Shown here: one piece after another, positions 43,652 to 52,546 of the stretch
How the letters are laid out: each line of letters opens with the position of its first letter
How positions within the stretch are numbered: the first letter of the stretch is position 1
DNA from: Bacillus sp. PAMC26568
GTDB taxonomy: Bacteria; Bacillota; Bacilli; Bacillales; Bacillaceae
Length of the DNA stretch: 64,000 bases
Reading direction: 5' to 3'
Assembly (NCBI RefSeq): GCF_014235785.1
Contig: NZ_CP060137.1
Coordinates: 310,001-374,000 of the forward strand
Program-made: the position numbers and the translations under genes
The notes under the pieces: generated by a model
Seen by the model: only the letters and a program-made list of their open reading frames with translations
Database searches by the model: none
What the model was told of the DNA's origin: nothing

Positions 43652-45433
43652 ATGGTTCGAATAGGTGGCTTGGCAAGTGGAATGGATATTGATTCCCTTG
43701 TAGCCGACTTAATGAAAGCAGAAAGAATGCCGCTTGATAAATTAAAGCAAAGCAAACAAACGCTTGAATGGCAGCGCGAAGACTATCGCGAAATGAACAG
43801 CCTGCTGTTTTCATTCCGTAACGCAACGTTTGATATGAAGCTTACAAGAAATTACCGTGCGCGCGCAACGAACAGTTCCAATTCGGATAAAGTTACCGCA
43901 ACTGCTACAAGTTCAGCGAGTCAATCTTCTTATAGTATTTCGAAAGTTGATCAGCTGGCGACTGCTGCTACTAAGGTGAATGCAAGTGGGATTTCTAAAG
44001 TAACGACGGATAAAATCGATCCGTCTAAAAGTTTATATGAAATGAAAGATAAATTTGGTGCTGGCGATCAGTTTACCTGGAAGACAGGAACTGTGAAAAG
44101 TCAAACCATTTCAGTGCCATCTGATGGCAGTTCTTTTAAGCTAGACGGCACGTCTCTCGTAAACCTTGACACAGATGCTGTTATAAAAGTAGATGGAAAA
44201 GCCCTTGAAGTTGTAACCGATCTTGCAAATTTAGGTGCGGGAAAAGTTCACGTAAATACCGATGGAACTCTTACGTTCAGGGAATCTATTAAAAAGGGCA
44301 GTACAATCAAAGCTGACTACGTCATTGACAGCGCTGAAAACTATATGTCTTTTAATATGGGAACTCATACTTCAAAAGGACAGGTAAATGAGACCTTTCT
44401 AGTTCAGGGTACAGAATCTTTGAATAGTGTTTTTTCAAAGATTAATTCTTCAGAGCTTGGTGTAACCGCATTCTATGATACTTTTACAGATCAAGTGACC
44501 TTAACGCGAAAAGAAACAGGGAACTATAATGCGGCAGGTGAGGAAATCGTTACTTCAAATGGTTTCTTAAATGGCGTATTAAAGTTCTCAGGTGTAACTG
44601 AAACCGGCGGAAACAACGCGAAATTCACGATCAATGGATTAGACACAGAACGTACGTCTAACACCTTTGAAATGAGCGGTGTGACCTTCACTCTTAAAGA
44701 CACGTTCACAACAGGAGATCCAGCAGTATCCATAAACGTAACCAACGATACAACCGCAGTTTTCGACAACATTAAAAAATTCGTAACCTTATATAATGAA
44801 ACAATTGCAAAAATCCAGGCAAAAACCGATGAAACACGCAACCGTGAATACCAGCCGTTATCAGATGAAGAACGCGAATCGCTCACTGACAAACAGCAGG
44901 AGCAATGGGATGAAAAAGCACAAAGCGGTCTGCTAAGAAAAGATTCGATCCTAACAGGTGCTCTCAGCCAAATGCGTTCAGATTTTTATTCCACACTCTC
45001 TGCTTCAACTGGTTCGCAGTTCACGCATCTATCGAGCATCGGGATTACTACGACTTCCAACTACCGTGAAGGCGGGAAGCTCATTATCGATGAAGCGAAG
45101 CTGAAAAAAGCAATCGAAGAAAATCCTGAAGATGTAGAAAAGCTATTCACCAGTAGTGGAGCAACAAGCGGTGAAAAAGGGATTATAACCAATCTATACG
45201 ACAATTTAAAAACAACGATGGACAAGCTGAACGCAAAAGCTGGAACATCAAGTTCCACTAGCCAGCAGTTTACAATTGGAAGAAACTTATCATCCATCGA
45301 TAATCAAATCATTCGTTTTGAGGATCGCTTAACTCAAGTCGAAGATCGATATTGGGCACAGTTTACTGCGATGGAAAAAGCGATTCAGCGTTCAAATGAT
45401 CAAATGAGCTATTTAATGCAGCAATTCGGTTAA
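43652..45433 (+). CDS. fliD: flagellar filament cap protein FliD (HAP2)
   Basis: 593 residues. N-terminus VRIGGLASGMDIDSLVADLM and PLDKLKQSKQTLEWQREDYR; C-terminus LSSIDNQIIRFEDRLTQVED and RYWAQFTAMEKAIQRSNDQ, both diagnostic. FliD caps the growing filament and folds flagellin. Central domains are variable, as usual. GAGGTGATT box before the ATG. Confidence 0.96.
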   Translation: MVRIGGLASGMDIDSLVADLMKAERMPLDKLKQSKQTLEWQREDYREMNSLLFSFRNATFDMKLTRNYRARATNSSNSDKVTATATSSASQSSYSISKVDQLATAATKVNASGISKVTTDKIDPSKSLYEMKDKFGAGDQFTWKTGTVKSQTISVPSDGSSFKLDGTSLVNLDTDAVIKVDGKALEVVTDLANLGAGKVHVNTDGTLTFRESIKKGSTIKADYVIDSAENYMSFNMGTHTSKGQVNETFLVQGTESLNSVFSKINSSELGVTAFYDTFTDQVTLTRKETGNYNAAGEEIVTSNGFLNGVLKFSGVTETGGNNAKFTINGLDTERTSNTFEMSGVTFTLKDTFTTGDPAVSINVTNDTTAVFDNIKKFVTLYNETIAKIQAKTDETRNREYQPLSDEERESLTDKQQEQWDEKAQSGLLRKDSILTGALSQMRSDFYSTLSASTGSQFTHLSSIGITTTSNYREGGKLIIDEAKLKKAIEENPEDVEKLFTSSGATSGEKGIITNLYDNLKTTMDKLNAKAGTSSSTSQQFTIGRNLSSIDNQIIRFEDRLTQVEDRYWAQFTAMEKAIQRSNDQMSYLMQQFG

Positions 45434-45450
45434 AAAAGGAGTTAATACAC

Positions 45451-45852
45451 ATGGCACTTAACAACCCTTATCAAGCGTATCAGCAAAATTCTGTGAGTAC
45501 GGCTTCACCAGGCGAATTAACACTGATGCTTTATAATGGATGCCTTAAGTTTATAAAGCAGGCGCGACTCGCAATCGAGCAAAAAAATACTCAGGACAAG
45601 AATCTTAATCTTCAAAAAGCACAGCGTATTATTCAAGAACTGATGATTACGCTGAATCCTGAGGCTGCTGTTTCAGAATCGATGATGTCCATGTATGATT
45701 ACATGAATCGCCGTTTAATTGAAGTGAATATGTCGAATGATTTAGACATTCTAACTGAAGTCGAAGGCTATGTCACGGAGTTTCGTGATACGTGGAAGCA
45801 GGTCATTCAATCTAACCGCCAGCAGCAGTTCGGACAAGGCGGTCAAGTGTAG
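45451..45852 (+). CDS. fliS: flagellin export chaperone FliS
   Basis: 133 residues, helical: NPYQAYQQNSVSTASPGELT, LMLYNGCLKFIKQARLAIEQ and MYDYMNRRLIEVNMSNDLDI are FliS hallmarks. Binds the flagellin C-terminus before export. The last base of its TAG is the first base of the fliT GTG. Confidence 0.95.
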   Translation: MALNNPYQAYQQNSVSTASPGELTLMLYNGCLKFIKQARLAIEQKNTQDKNLNLQKAQRIIQELMITLNPEAAVSESMMSMYDYMNRRLIEVNMSNDLDILTEVEGYVTEFRDTWKQVIQSNRQQQFGQGGQV

Positions 45853-46202
45853 TGAGTGCGGTAGACAGTTTGCATCATCTTACAAAGCAGCTTCTTGATG
45901 AAGTGAGCGGGGCTTCAGATAAGGACTTGAGGGACAGCCATATTGTGAACATTCAAGATTGGCTGGAACAGCGTGATGCTTTGATTAAGCAGCTTCAGCC
46001 TCCTTATAATCATGAGGAAAAGCGACTTGGCAAAGAAATTACTGAATGGAACTCAATCATTCACGAAAAGCTGCATTTATTGAAGCAGGAAATTAAGCAG
46101 GATATTACGCAGTTAAAGATCCAAAAATCTTCAAATCAGAAGTATATCAATCCTTATCAGAATACGGCTGTCGACGGTATGTTTTATGATAAGCGCAAAT
46201 AA
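45852..46202 (+). CDS. fliT: FliT-like flagellar chaperone
   Basis: 116 residues, GTG start overlapping the fliS stop by one base. Helical, charged (LLDEVSGASDKDLRDSHIVN, LEQRDALIKQLQPPYNHEE). Length and order match B. subtilis FliT, thought to chaperone FliD. Sequence conservation in this family is low, so the call leans on position. Confidence 0.85.
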   Translation: MSAVDSLHHLTKQLLDEVSGASDKDLRDSHIVNIQDWLEQRDALIKQLQPPYNHEEKRLGKEITEWNSIIHEKLHLLKQEIKQDITQLKIQKSSNQKYINPYQNTAVDGMFYDKRK

Positions 46203-46584
46203 GCCCTTTTCGCAAAGTGAATATGAGCTCTATTTTTTCTATAATGAACTGCTGAACAGCATTGAGGAAGGATTTACATATCTGATTCAAAGTTTTGAGG
46301 TCATTGATTATACAGAAGGCGAGCGGGTGATGAATGATATCATCGATGCGTTTGTTCAGATTGATTCAATTCATTCTGGCATGTATGATGCTGCAAATGA
46401 GGATGAACCCCTGCAGCAGCAGATTCTCTTATTCGACAGGATTATCGATGAATTGATGCCGTTCACTACTTCGAAGGATGACTCTATCATTTTGCAAAGC
46501 TATATTAAAGATAAGCTTTTTACTCTATTTCTTGAATGGAAGAAAGAGATTCAAGCTCATATTATGCCTTATATCTTACATTGA
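46186..46584 (+). CDS. uncharacterised helical protein at the end of the fliDST operon
   Basis: 132 residues, starting inside fliT (17-nt overlap, different frame). Helical and acidic, with YELYFFYNELLNSIEEGF and a C-terminal FLEWKKEIQAHIMPYI. The overlap implies translation coupled to fliT. Composition resembles small export chaperones, but I do not recognise a family; a second chaperone or a FliT partner is a guess. Confidence 0.6.
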   Translation: MISANKPFSQSEYELYFFYNELLNSIEEGFTYLIQSFEVIDYTEGERVMNDIIDAFVQIDSIHSGMYDAANEDEPLQQQILLFDRIIDELMPFTTSKDDSIILQSYIKDKLFTLFLEWKKEIQAHIMPYILH

Positions 46585-46653
46585 ACCTCGTCTGTATTCA
46601 GATGGGTTTTTTTGTTGGCAGTTAAACTTACTTCCTCATGCAAACAACGCTTT

Positions 46654-46745
46654 ATTTTCATAAAAGGACAATCCATTTTCAAAAATGTCCTTTTTAATAT
46701 CGAAAACATGGTGCCAATTATCAAAATCAATGTTTCAATTATCAA
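46654..46745. repeat. 21-nt-periodic array, block 1 (ATTATCAA core; TTGATAAT on minus strand)
   Basis: Octamers ATTTTCAT, ATTTTCAA, AATATCGA, ATTATCAA, ATTATCAA start at 46654, 46675, 46696, 46717 and 46738, exactly 21 nt apart. Spacer sequences differ. Block 2 is 207 nt downstream. Overlapping open frames are by-products of the repeats. Confidence 0.75.
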
Positions 46746-46860
46746 CTCGAGAATAAATGTGGTGCAGCGTCAAGAATTTAAGCAGCGAGACTCATATTTA
46801 CAAGGAATAAGCGATTTACACCATGCCCTCTCCATAAATCTCCCGCCCAAACCAAGTCCA

Positions 46861-46952
46861 ATTATCAAAAAAGGACAATCCATTTTCAAAAATGCCCTTT
46901 TCATTATCAAAAACCCAGTCCTAATTATCAAAAACAGCATTTCAATTATCAA
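46861..46952. repeat. 21-nt-periodic array, block 2 (ATTATCAA core)
   Basis: Octamers ATTATCAA, ATTTTCAA, ATTATCAA, ATTATCAA, ATTATCAA start at 46861, 46882, 46903, 46924 and 46945, exactly 21 nt apart. The first units share AAAAGGACAATCCATTTTC with block 1, so the blocks arose by duplication of a 207-nt segment. The rest of the 46585-47089 gap holds no gene I can support. Confidence 0.75.
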
Positions 46953-47089
46953 CTGAAGACTTCCGATATATCCATTTAAATTAACAGCATAAATCCACTG
47001 CTGTCCGCATATTCTATTCAAGCCCACGCACATAATCAGCCCAACCGCAATCTTCTACAAAATTCACACAGATTTAACATTAGTTTTAC

Positions 47090-47115
47090 GTTTGAGCAGG
47101 AATATTAGAGGGAAA
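47090..47115 (+). promoter_or_regulatory. sigma-B promoter of hpf
   Basis: GTTTGA (47090-47095), 14 nt, GGGAAA (47110-47115), matching the sigma-B consensus GTTTAA-N12-15-GGGWAW. It is 45 nt before the TTG start. B. subtilis hpf (yvyD) is likewise stress-induced by sigma-B. Confidence 0.75.
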
Positions 47116-47160
47116 AGAAGAATTAAGTTTACATATCCTTAACAAAAGGAGGAGTTCAGT

Positions 47161-47733
47161 TTGAATTATAACGTCAGAGGCGAAAACATTGAGGTAACTC
47201 CCGCTTTAAGAGAGTATGTCGAAAAGAAAATCGGCAAGCTGGAACGCTATTTTGAGGATTCCATCGAAGCAAATGTGAACGTGAATTTGAAATTCTACAA
47301 TGATCAAGAATCTAAGATTGAAGTAACGATTCCAATGACCAATCTAGTGTTGCGTGCTGAGGAATACAATGAGGATATGTACGCTGCGATTGATCTTGTC
47401 ACAAACAAGCTCGAGCGTCAAATCCGTAAACATAAAACAAAAGTGAACCGTAAATTACGTGAGCAGGGTTCAGCGAAATTCATGTTCACAAATGGAGCAG
47501 TTGAGGCAGAAGGCGAGCAGGCTCAAGCGCCAGTTCTGGAAGAAGATGAATCTATTGAAATCGTCCGTACAAAGCGCTTTAACTTAAAGCCGATGGACAG
47601 TGAGGAAGCAATTCTTCAGATGAACATGCTGGGCCATAACTTTTTCGTTTTTACAAATGCCGAAACGAATTCAACAAACGTCGTATACCAGCGTAAAGAC
47701 GGCAAATACGCGATTATTGAACCAACTGAATAA
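47161..47733 (+). CDS. hpf: long-form ribosome hibernation promoting factor
   Basis: 190 residues, TTG start with AAAGGAGG upstream. The N-terminal ribosome-binding domain (1-about 105: YNVRGENIEVTPALREYVEK, NLKFYNDQESKIEVTIPM) is followed by a linker and the C-terminal dimerisation domain (about 128-188: VRTKRFNLKPMDSEEAILQM, LGHNFFVFTN). It forms 100S ribosome dimers in stationary phase or stress. Confidence 0.97.
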   Translation: MNYNVRGENIEVTPALREYVEKKIGKLERYFEDSIEANVNVNLKFYNDQESKIEVTIPMTNLVLRAEEYNEDMYAAIDLVTNKLERQIRKHKTKVNRKLREQGSAKFMFTNGAVEAEGEQAQAPVLEEDESIEIVRTKRFNLKPMDSEEAILQMNMLGHNFFVFTNAETNSTNVVYQRKDGKYAIIEPTE

Positions 47734-47746
47734 TAAAAACCTAACC

Positions 47747-47785
47747 ATGCAGTCCGTTTTTTAAACGGGCTGCATTTTATATTTT
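47747..47785 (+). terminator. hpf terminator
   Basis: ATGCAGTCCGT pairs with ACGGGCTGCAT (one T-G), followed by TTTATATTTTAT. Confidence 0.85.
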
Positions 47786-47810
47786 ATGAATGGTTTATTT
47801 CGTAAAAATT

Positions 47811-48008
47811 GATGCTTTTAGAAAAATATTAAATTCTTAGTGGATTGTAGCGGAAGGCACTTAACTCCTGCGGGAAGTAGAGGGATATTGGAGAACCCAC
47901 AGTCATAGCCGAGGAGGCTCCCACCCTCCCCGCAGAAAGCAAATGCCTGCAGCGGAAAGGAACGGGTAACATTGATAACCAAAAACAATAATATGCGAAC
48001 ACAGCCTT
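47811..48008. repeat. dispersed intergenic repeat, copy 1 (inverted relative to copy 2 at 53.9 kb)
   Basis: From GCTTTTAGAAAAA through GTGGATTGTAGCGGAAGGCA and CATAGCCGAGGAGGCTCCC to CCAAAAACAATAAT, this matches the reverse complement of 53845-54030 over about 190 nt with scattered differences. Internal inverted words (GCGGAAGGCACTT and AAGCAAATGCCTGC) could form a stem. It fills the gap before secA. Confidence 0.78.
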
Positions 48009-48089
48009 TAAGAAAGATTAACATCGCATGATATTAATGGTATTATTTTCATATTGTGTTTTGGAACAGTGCAGATAGTCGATATACTG

Positions 48090-48116
48090 TTGAAAACAAT
48101 AAACATATGGTAAAAT
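48090..48116 (+). promoter_or_regulatory. candidate sigma-A promoter of secA
   Basis: TTGAAA, a 15-nt spacer (short) and TAAAAT, about 80 nt before the start codon. Confidence 0.35.
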
Positions 48117-48198
48117 AGAGATTAGTTTTGAAATTTCTAGCGGGTTCTCATGAATACTGTTCATGTATGGCACTTCATTAGACAGAGGAGCGTATAAA

Positions 48199-50709
48199 AT
48201 GCTTGGAATCTTAAATAAGGTGTTTGATTTTAACAAACGTGCATTAAATAAATATGAAAAAATGGCTAATCAAATAGAGGCTCTTGCTTCAGATATGGAA
48301 AAGCTTTCCGATGAGGAGCTGCAGGCGAAAACACATGAATTTAAAGGGCGTATTGCCAAAGGTGAAACCGTCGATGACCTTCTGACAGAAGCTTTTGCCG
48401 TTGTCAGAGAGGCTGCGAAGCGTGTACTGGGTCTTTATCCATATCCTGTTCAGCTTATGGGGGGGATTGCCCTTCATGATGGCAATATCTCTGAGATGAA
48501 AACAGGTGAAGGTAAAACATTGACGTCCACAATGCCGGTTTATTTGAATGCTCTTTCTGGAAAAGGCGTTCATGTTGTGACAGTCAATGAATACTTGGCA
48601 AGCCGTGATGCTGTTGAAATGGGCAAGCTGTATGAGTTTCTTGGTCTGACAGTCGGTTTGAATACAAATGGTTTATCAAAAGAAGAAAAACGTGCAGCTT
48701 ATGCAGCTGACGTCACATATTCCACGAATAATGAACTAGGCTTCGATTACTTGCGTGATAACATGGTGCTGTACAAAGAGCAGATGGTTCAGCGTCCGCT
48801 TCATTATGCCGTCATCGATGAGGTTGACTCGATTTTAATTGATGAGGCGCGTACGCCGCTGATCATTTCAGGTTCTGCTGCAAAATCCACGATGCTATAT
48901 GTGCAGGCTAATGGTTTTGTCCGTTCGCTTAAGCGTGAAGAGGATTATACGTTTGATGAGAAAACAAAAGGTGTGCAGCTAACGGAAGAAGGGATGTCAA
49001 AAGCTGAAAAGGCTTTTAACATTGAGAACCTTTTTGATCTTACACACGTTTCATTAAATCATCATATTAATATGGCATTGAGAGCACATGTGGTCATGCA
49101 TAATGATGTTGATTATGTTGTTGAAGAAGGAAATGTTGTAATCGTTGACCAATTTACAGGCCGTTTAATGAAAGGCCGCCGTTACAGCGATGGTCTTCAT
49201 CAGGCGATTGAAGCTAAAGAAGGCCTGGAGATTCAAAATGAAAGCATGACACTTGCGACGATTACATTCCAGAACTATTTCCGTATGTATAAAAAGCTTG
49301 CCGGTATGACAGGTACAGCGAAAACGGAAGAAGAAGAGTTCCGTAATATCTACAATATGCAGGTTGTAGCGATTCCTACGAACCGTGACATTGTCCGTGA
49401 TGACCGCGCGGATCTTGTGTACCGTTCAATGGAAGGCAAGTTCAAGGCAGTTGTTGAGGATGTAACGACTCGTTATTTTGCAGGACAGCCGGTATTGGTT
49501 GGTACGGTTGCAGTTGAAACGTCAGAGCTCATTTCTAAGCTTTTGAAGAAAAAAGGCGTTCCTCATAACGTTCTGAATGCAAAGAACCATGAAAGAGAAG
49601 CTGAAATTATCGAGAATGCCGGTCATCAAGGTTCCGTTACAATTGCGACGAACATGGCAGGACGCGGAACAGACATCAAGCTTGGACCTGGTGTGATAGA
49701 GCTTGGCGGTTTAGCAGTCATTGGTACAGAACGCCACGAATCACGCCGTATTGATAATCAGCTTCGCGGACGTTCAGGCCGTCAGGGAGATCCTGGTGTG
49801 ACTCAGTTCTATCTTTCTATGGAAGATGAGTTAATGAGACGCTTCGGTTCTGAAAATATGATGAACATGATGGATCGGCTCGGTATGGATGATTCGCAGC
49901 CAATTCAAAGTAAGATTGTCACTCGTGCGGTTGAATCTGCTCAAAAACGTGTTGAAGGAAATAACTTCGATGCTCGTAAACAGCTTCTGCAATATGACGA
50001 TGTGCTTCGTCAGCAGCGTGAAGTGATTTACAAGCAGCGCTTTGATGTCATTGATTCAGAAAATCTTCGCAGTATTGTTGAGAGCATGGTGACGTCAACG
50101 GTTGAACGTGTAGTTGCAATGTACACGCCGAAAGATGAGCTGCCTGAAGAATGGAATCTAGAAGGTCTTGTAGATTATCTGCATGCCAATCTACTTGATG
50201 AAGGTACTTTCTCGGTTAATGATTTTAAAGGAAAAGAATCTGAAGAAATCACAGAGCTTGTGCTTGAGAAAACAAAAGCCCGTTATAATGAAAAAGAAGA
50301 AGCATTTGGCGAAGAGCAAATGCGTGAATTCGAGAAAGTGATTCTGCTTCGTGCCGTTGATACGAAATGGATGGATCACATTGATGCAATGGATCAATTG
50401 CGTCAGGGTATTCACCTTCGTGCATATGGTCAAACCGATCCGCTTCGCGAGTATCAGATGGAAGGCTTTGCGATGTTTGAAAACATGATTGCATCGATTG
50501 AAGAAGATGCTGCAAAATATATCATGAAAGCAGAAATCCGCAATAACCTTGAACGTGAAGAAGTGGCAAAACCACAGGAGGCCATTCACGCGAAAGAGGG
50601 AGACGAAGCGCCTAAGAAAAAACCTGTTAAAAAGCAGATAGAAATCGGCCGAAATGAAGCATGTGTGTGCGGAAGCGGCAAAAAATACAAAAACTGTTGC
50701 GGTAAGTAA
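48199..50709 (+). CDS. secA: preprotein translocase ATPase SecA
   Basis: 836 residues, the motor that drives secretory proteins through SecYEG. Start region [20 protein letters not shown]; Walker [10 protein letters not shown] (about residue 100), Walker [49 protein letters not shown] and [10 protein letters not shown] in the helicase halves; and a C-terminal zinc motif [17 protein letters not shown]. The ATG at 48199 has AGAGGAG upstream; the open frame extends 12 codons further without family support. Confidence 0.98.
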   Translation: MLGILNKVFDFNKRALNKYEKMANQIEALASDMEKLSDEELQAKTHEFKGRIAKGETVDDLLTEAFAVVREAAKRVLGLYPYPVQLMGGIALHDGNISEMKTGEGKTLTSTMPVYLNALSGKGVHVVTVNEYLASRDAVEMGKLYEFLGLTVGLNTNGLSKEEKRAAYAADVTYSTNNELGFDYLRDNMVLYKEQMVQRPLHYAVIDEVDSILIDEARTPLIISGSAAKSTMLYVQANGFVRSLKREEDYTFDEKTKGVQLTEEGMSKAEKAFNIENLFDLTHVSLNHHINMALRAHVVMHNDVDYVVEEGNVVIVDQFTGRLMKGRRYSDGLHQAIEAKEGLEIQNESMTLATITFQNYFRMYKKLAGMTGTAKTEEEEFRNIYNMQVVAIPTNRDIVRDDRADLVYRSMEGKFKAVVEDVTTRYFAGQPVLVGTVAVETSELISKLLKKKGVPHNVLNAKNHEREAEIIENAGHQGSVTIATNMAGRGTDIKLGPGVIELGGLAVIGTERHESRRIDNQLRGRSGRQGDPGVTQFYLSMEDELMRRFGSENMMNMMDRLGMDDSQPIQSKIVTRAVESAQKRVEGNNFDARKQLLQYDDVLRQQREVIYKQRFDVIDSENLRSIVESMVTSTVERVVAMYTPKDELPEEWNLEGLVDYLHANLLDEGTFSVNDFKGKESEEITELVLEKTKARYNEKEEAFGEEQMREFEKVILLRAVDTKWMDHIDAMDQLRQGIHLRAYGQTDPLREYQMEGFAMFENMIASIEEDAAKYIMKAEIRNNLEREEVAKPQEAIHAKEGDEAPKKKPVKKQIEIGRNEACVCGSGKKYKNCCGK

Positions 50710-50715
50710 TACGTG

Positions 50716-50738
50716 AGAGAGGTGTTTAGCGCCTCTCT
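50716..50738 (+). terminator. hairpin between secA and prfB
   Basis: AGAGAGGTG pairs with CGCCTCTCT around TTTAG. Only TT follows, so it probably attenuates rather than ends transcription into prfB. Confidence 0.5.
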
Positions 50739-50764
50739 TTACCCCATTTTAGAGGAGAATTTAT

Positions 50765-51863
50765 ATGGAATTAGCAGAAATCCGAAACGAACTTGAAAAA
50801 ATGGCTAAGAAATTAGCGGCTTTTAGGGGGTCTCTTTGACCTCGATCACAAGCAGGCTCGCATTGATGAGCTAGATGAAATGATGTCCCATCCTAATTTT
50901 TGGGATAATCAAAATGAAGCACAGACCGTTATTAATGAAAGCAACGCTTTAAAAGAAGCGGTCAACCAATTTAATGAAATGCACGAAACACATGAAAACC
51001 TTGAAGTGACACATGAGCTTTTAAAAGAAGAGCCAGACGCTGAACTTCATTCTGAGCTTGAAGGTGAAGTCGTTGAGCTGACAACAGCTATGAACGAATT
51101 TGAACTTCAGCTGTTATTAAGTGAACCACATGATAAAAACAATGCCATTTTAGAGCTTCATCCGGGAGCAGGCGGCACAGAGTCACAGGATTGGGGTTCT
51201 ATGCTGCTTCGCATGTATACGCGCTGGGGCGAAAAGAAAGGCTTTAAGGTCGAAACGCTTGATTATCTTCCTGGAGACGAAGCAGGCATTAAGAGTGTCA
51301 CATTGCTGTTCAAAGGTCATAACGCTTATGGGTATTTGAAAGCGGAAAAAGGTGTTCATCGCCTTGTCCGAATCTCTCCGTTCGATGCTTCAGGACGCCG
51401 TCATACATCGTTTGTATCATGTGAGGTTATGCCTGAATTTAATGATGAAATCGATATTGATATCCGCACAGAAGATCTTAAAGTGGATACGTATCGTGCA
51501 AGCGGTGCCGGCGGTCAGCATATCAATACGACAGATTCCGCTGTTCGTATTACGCATTTACCGACGAACACAGTAGTTACATGCCAAACGGAGCGTTCAC
51601 AGATTAAAAACCGCGAGCGTGCCATGAAAATGCTTCAAGCGAAACTCTACCAGCTTAAGCTTGACGAGCAGCAGGCAGAGCTCGATGAAATCCGCGGCGA
51701 ACAAAAAGAAATCGGCTGGGGCTCTCAAATTCGCTCCTACGTTTTCCATCCGTATTCTCTTGTAAAAGATCATCGCACAAGTACAGAAAGCGGGAACGTG
51801 CAAGGTGTCATGGATGGGGATTTAGATCCGTTTATTGATGCATACTTGCGTTCGAAACTTTAA
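50765..51863 (+). CDS. prfB: peptide chain release factor 2, with programmed +1 frameshift
   Basis: RF2 of 365 residues that terminates translation at UGA and UAA. The gene is in two frames: 24 codons from ATG 50765 ([20 protein letters not shown]) end at an in-frame TGA at 50837-50839, and a +1 shift at CTT-TGA-C continues at GAC 50838 to 51863. Motifs: [13 protein letters not shown] (stop-codon recognition), [15 protein letters not shown] with the catalytic GGQ, and the C-terminal [12 protein letters not shown]. Good GAGGAG box. An annotation starting at the ATG 50880 would miss the N-terminal 38 residues. Confidence 0.97.
50825..50840 (+). other. prfB autoregulatory frameshift site
   Basis: AGGGGG (internal Shine-Dalgarno-like) followed by TCT CTT TGA C. 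Low RF2 slows termination at TGA and favours slipping from CTT to TTT, restoring the RF2 frame. This is the canonical arrangement. Confidence 0.95.
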
Positions 51864-51875
51864 TAATAAGATGAG

Positions 51876-51905
51876 ATGGCTGTCCTTTGGGCGGCCGTTT
51901 TTTTA
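51876..51905 (+). terminator. prfB terminator
   Basis: ATGGCTGTCC pairs with GGGCGGCCGT (with wobbles) around TTT, followed by seven T. Confidence 0.82.
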
Positions 51906-51930
51906 TTAGTCTTGCTGCATCCGTCTGGAG

Positions 51931-52020
51931 AATAAAAGACCGATTTCAGATAATAAAACGTGGTTTCCGGATTATAAAATAGTATTCGCGGGTAATAAGA
52001 GTTCACTCTCATGTAATAAG
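51931..52020. repeat. 21-nt-periodic array, block 1 (AATAAAA core)
   Basis: Cores AATAAAA, AATAAAA, TATAAAA, AATAAGA, AATAAGC start at 51931, 51952, 51973, 51994 and 52015, exactly 21 nt apart. Several spacers end TTTCAGAT or TTTCCGGAT. Block 2 is 247 nt further on. The whole gap 51906-52546 is otherwise free of credible genes. Confidence 0.78.
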
Positions 52021-52177
52021 CAGGAAAACTCAGTATTCTGAGAGGCTGCCAAGCAAGAAAATGAGCGATTTCTTAATATGCTGGCAATAAAATGGCCAAG
52101 TGCACCTAGAAAAAGGCTGTTCAAGTGTTGGAATAAGGGAATTACGGTCTGAATAGGCGTGCCGTATCTGTCCGGAG

Positions 52178-52267
52178 AATAAAAGACCGATTTCAGATAA
52201 TAAAATGTGGTTTCCGGATCATAAAATAGTGTCCGCGGATAATAAGAGCTCACTATCCGCTAATAAG
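52178..52267. repeat. 21-nt-periodic array, block 2 (AATAAAA core)
   Basis: Cores AATAAAA, AATAAAA, CATAAAA, AATAAGA, AATAAGC start at 52178, 52199, 52220, 52241 and 52262, exactly 21 nt apart. Both blocks also share flanks (ATCTGTCCGGAG before, GAGCGATTT after), showing a tandem duplication of about 247 nt. Confidence 0.78.
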
Positions 52268-52546
52268 CACAGAAATTCTGTATTCTGATATACTTCAGTA
52301 CTGAAAATTGAGCGATTTCGTAATCTGCATGCAATGTGCAAAGGTTCAGCGGTATATATTCCAATAAACACGTTCCACATGAAAGACTAATTTCCATCTA
52401 ATAAGCAAAAACTAAACCAAACCCTTTACCTCTTTAGCACGTTATTCCACTGTTATTTACAGTTCAATCAGACGGGTGCTATACTCTGAAAGGTTATGTC
52501 AAATGAGAGTGAAAACAAGTGTTTTCATAGATGGAGGATAAGAAAG

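Noticed and set aside
46612..46956. A 114-codon open frame on the plus strand
   Set aside because: It lies over the 21-nt arrays; its residues repeat every seven codons because the DNA does, and no ribosome site is present.
46654..52267. Possible CRISPR arrays
   Set aside because: The constant part is only about 7-9 nt and the whole unit 21 nt, too short for CRISPR repeats plus spacers, and no cas gene is present in the window.
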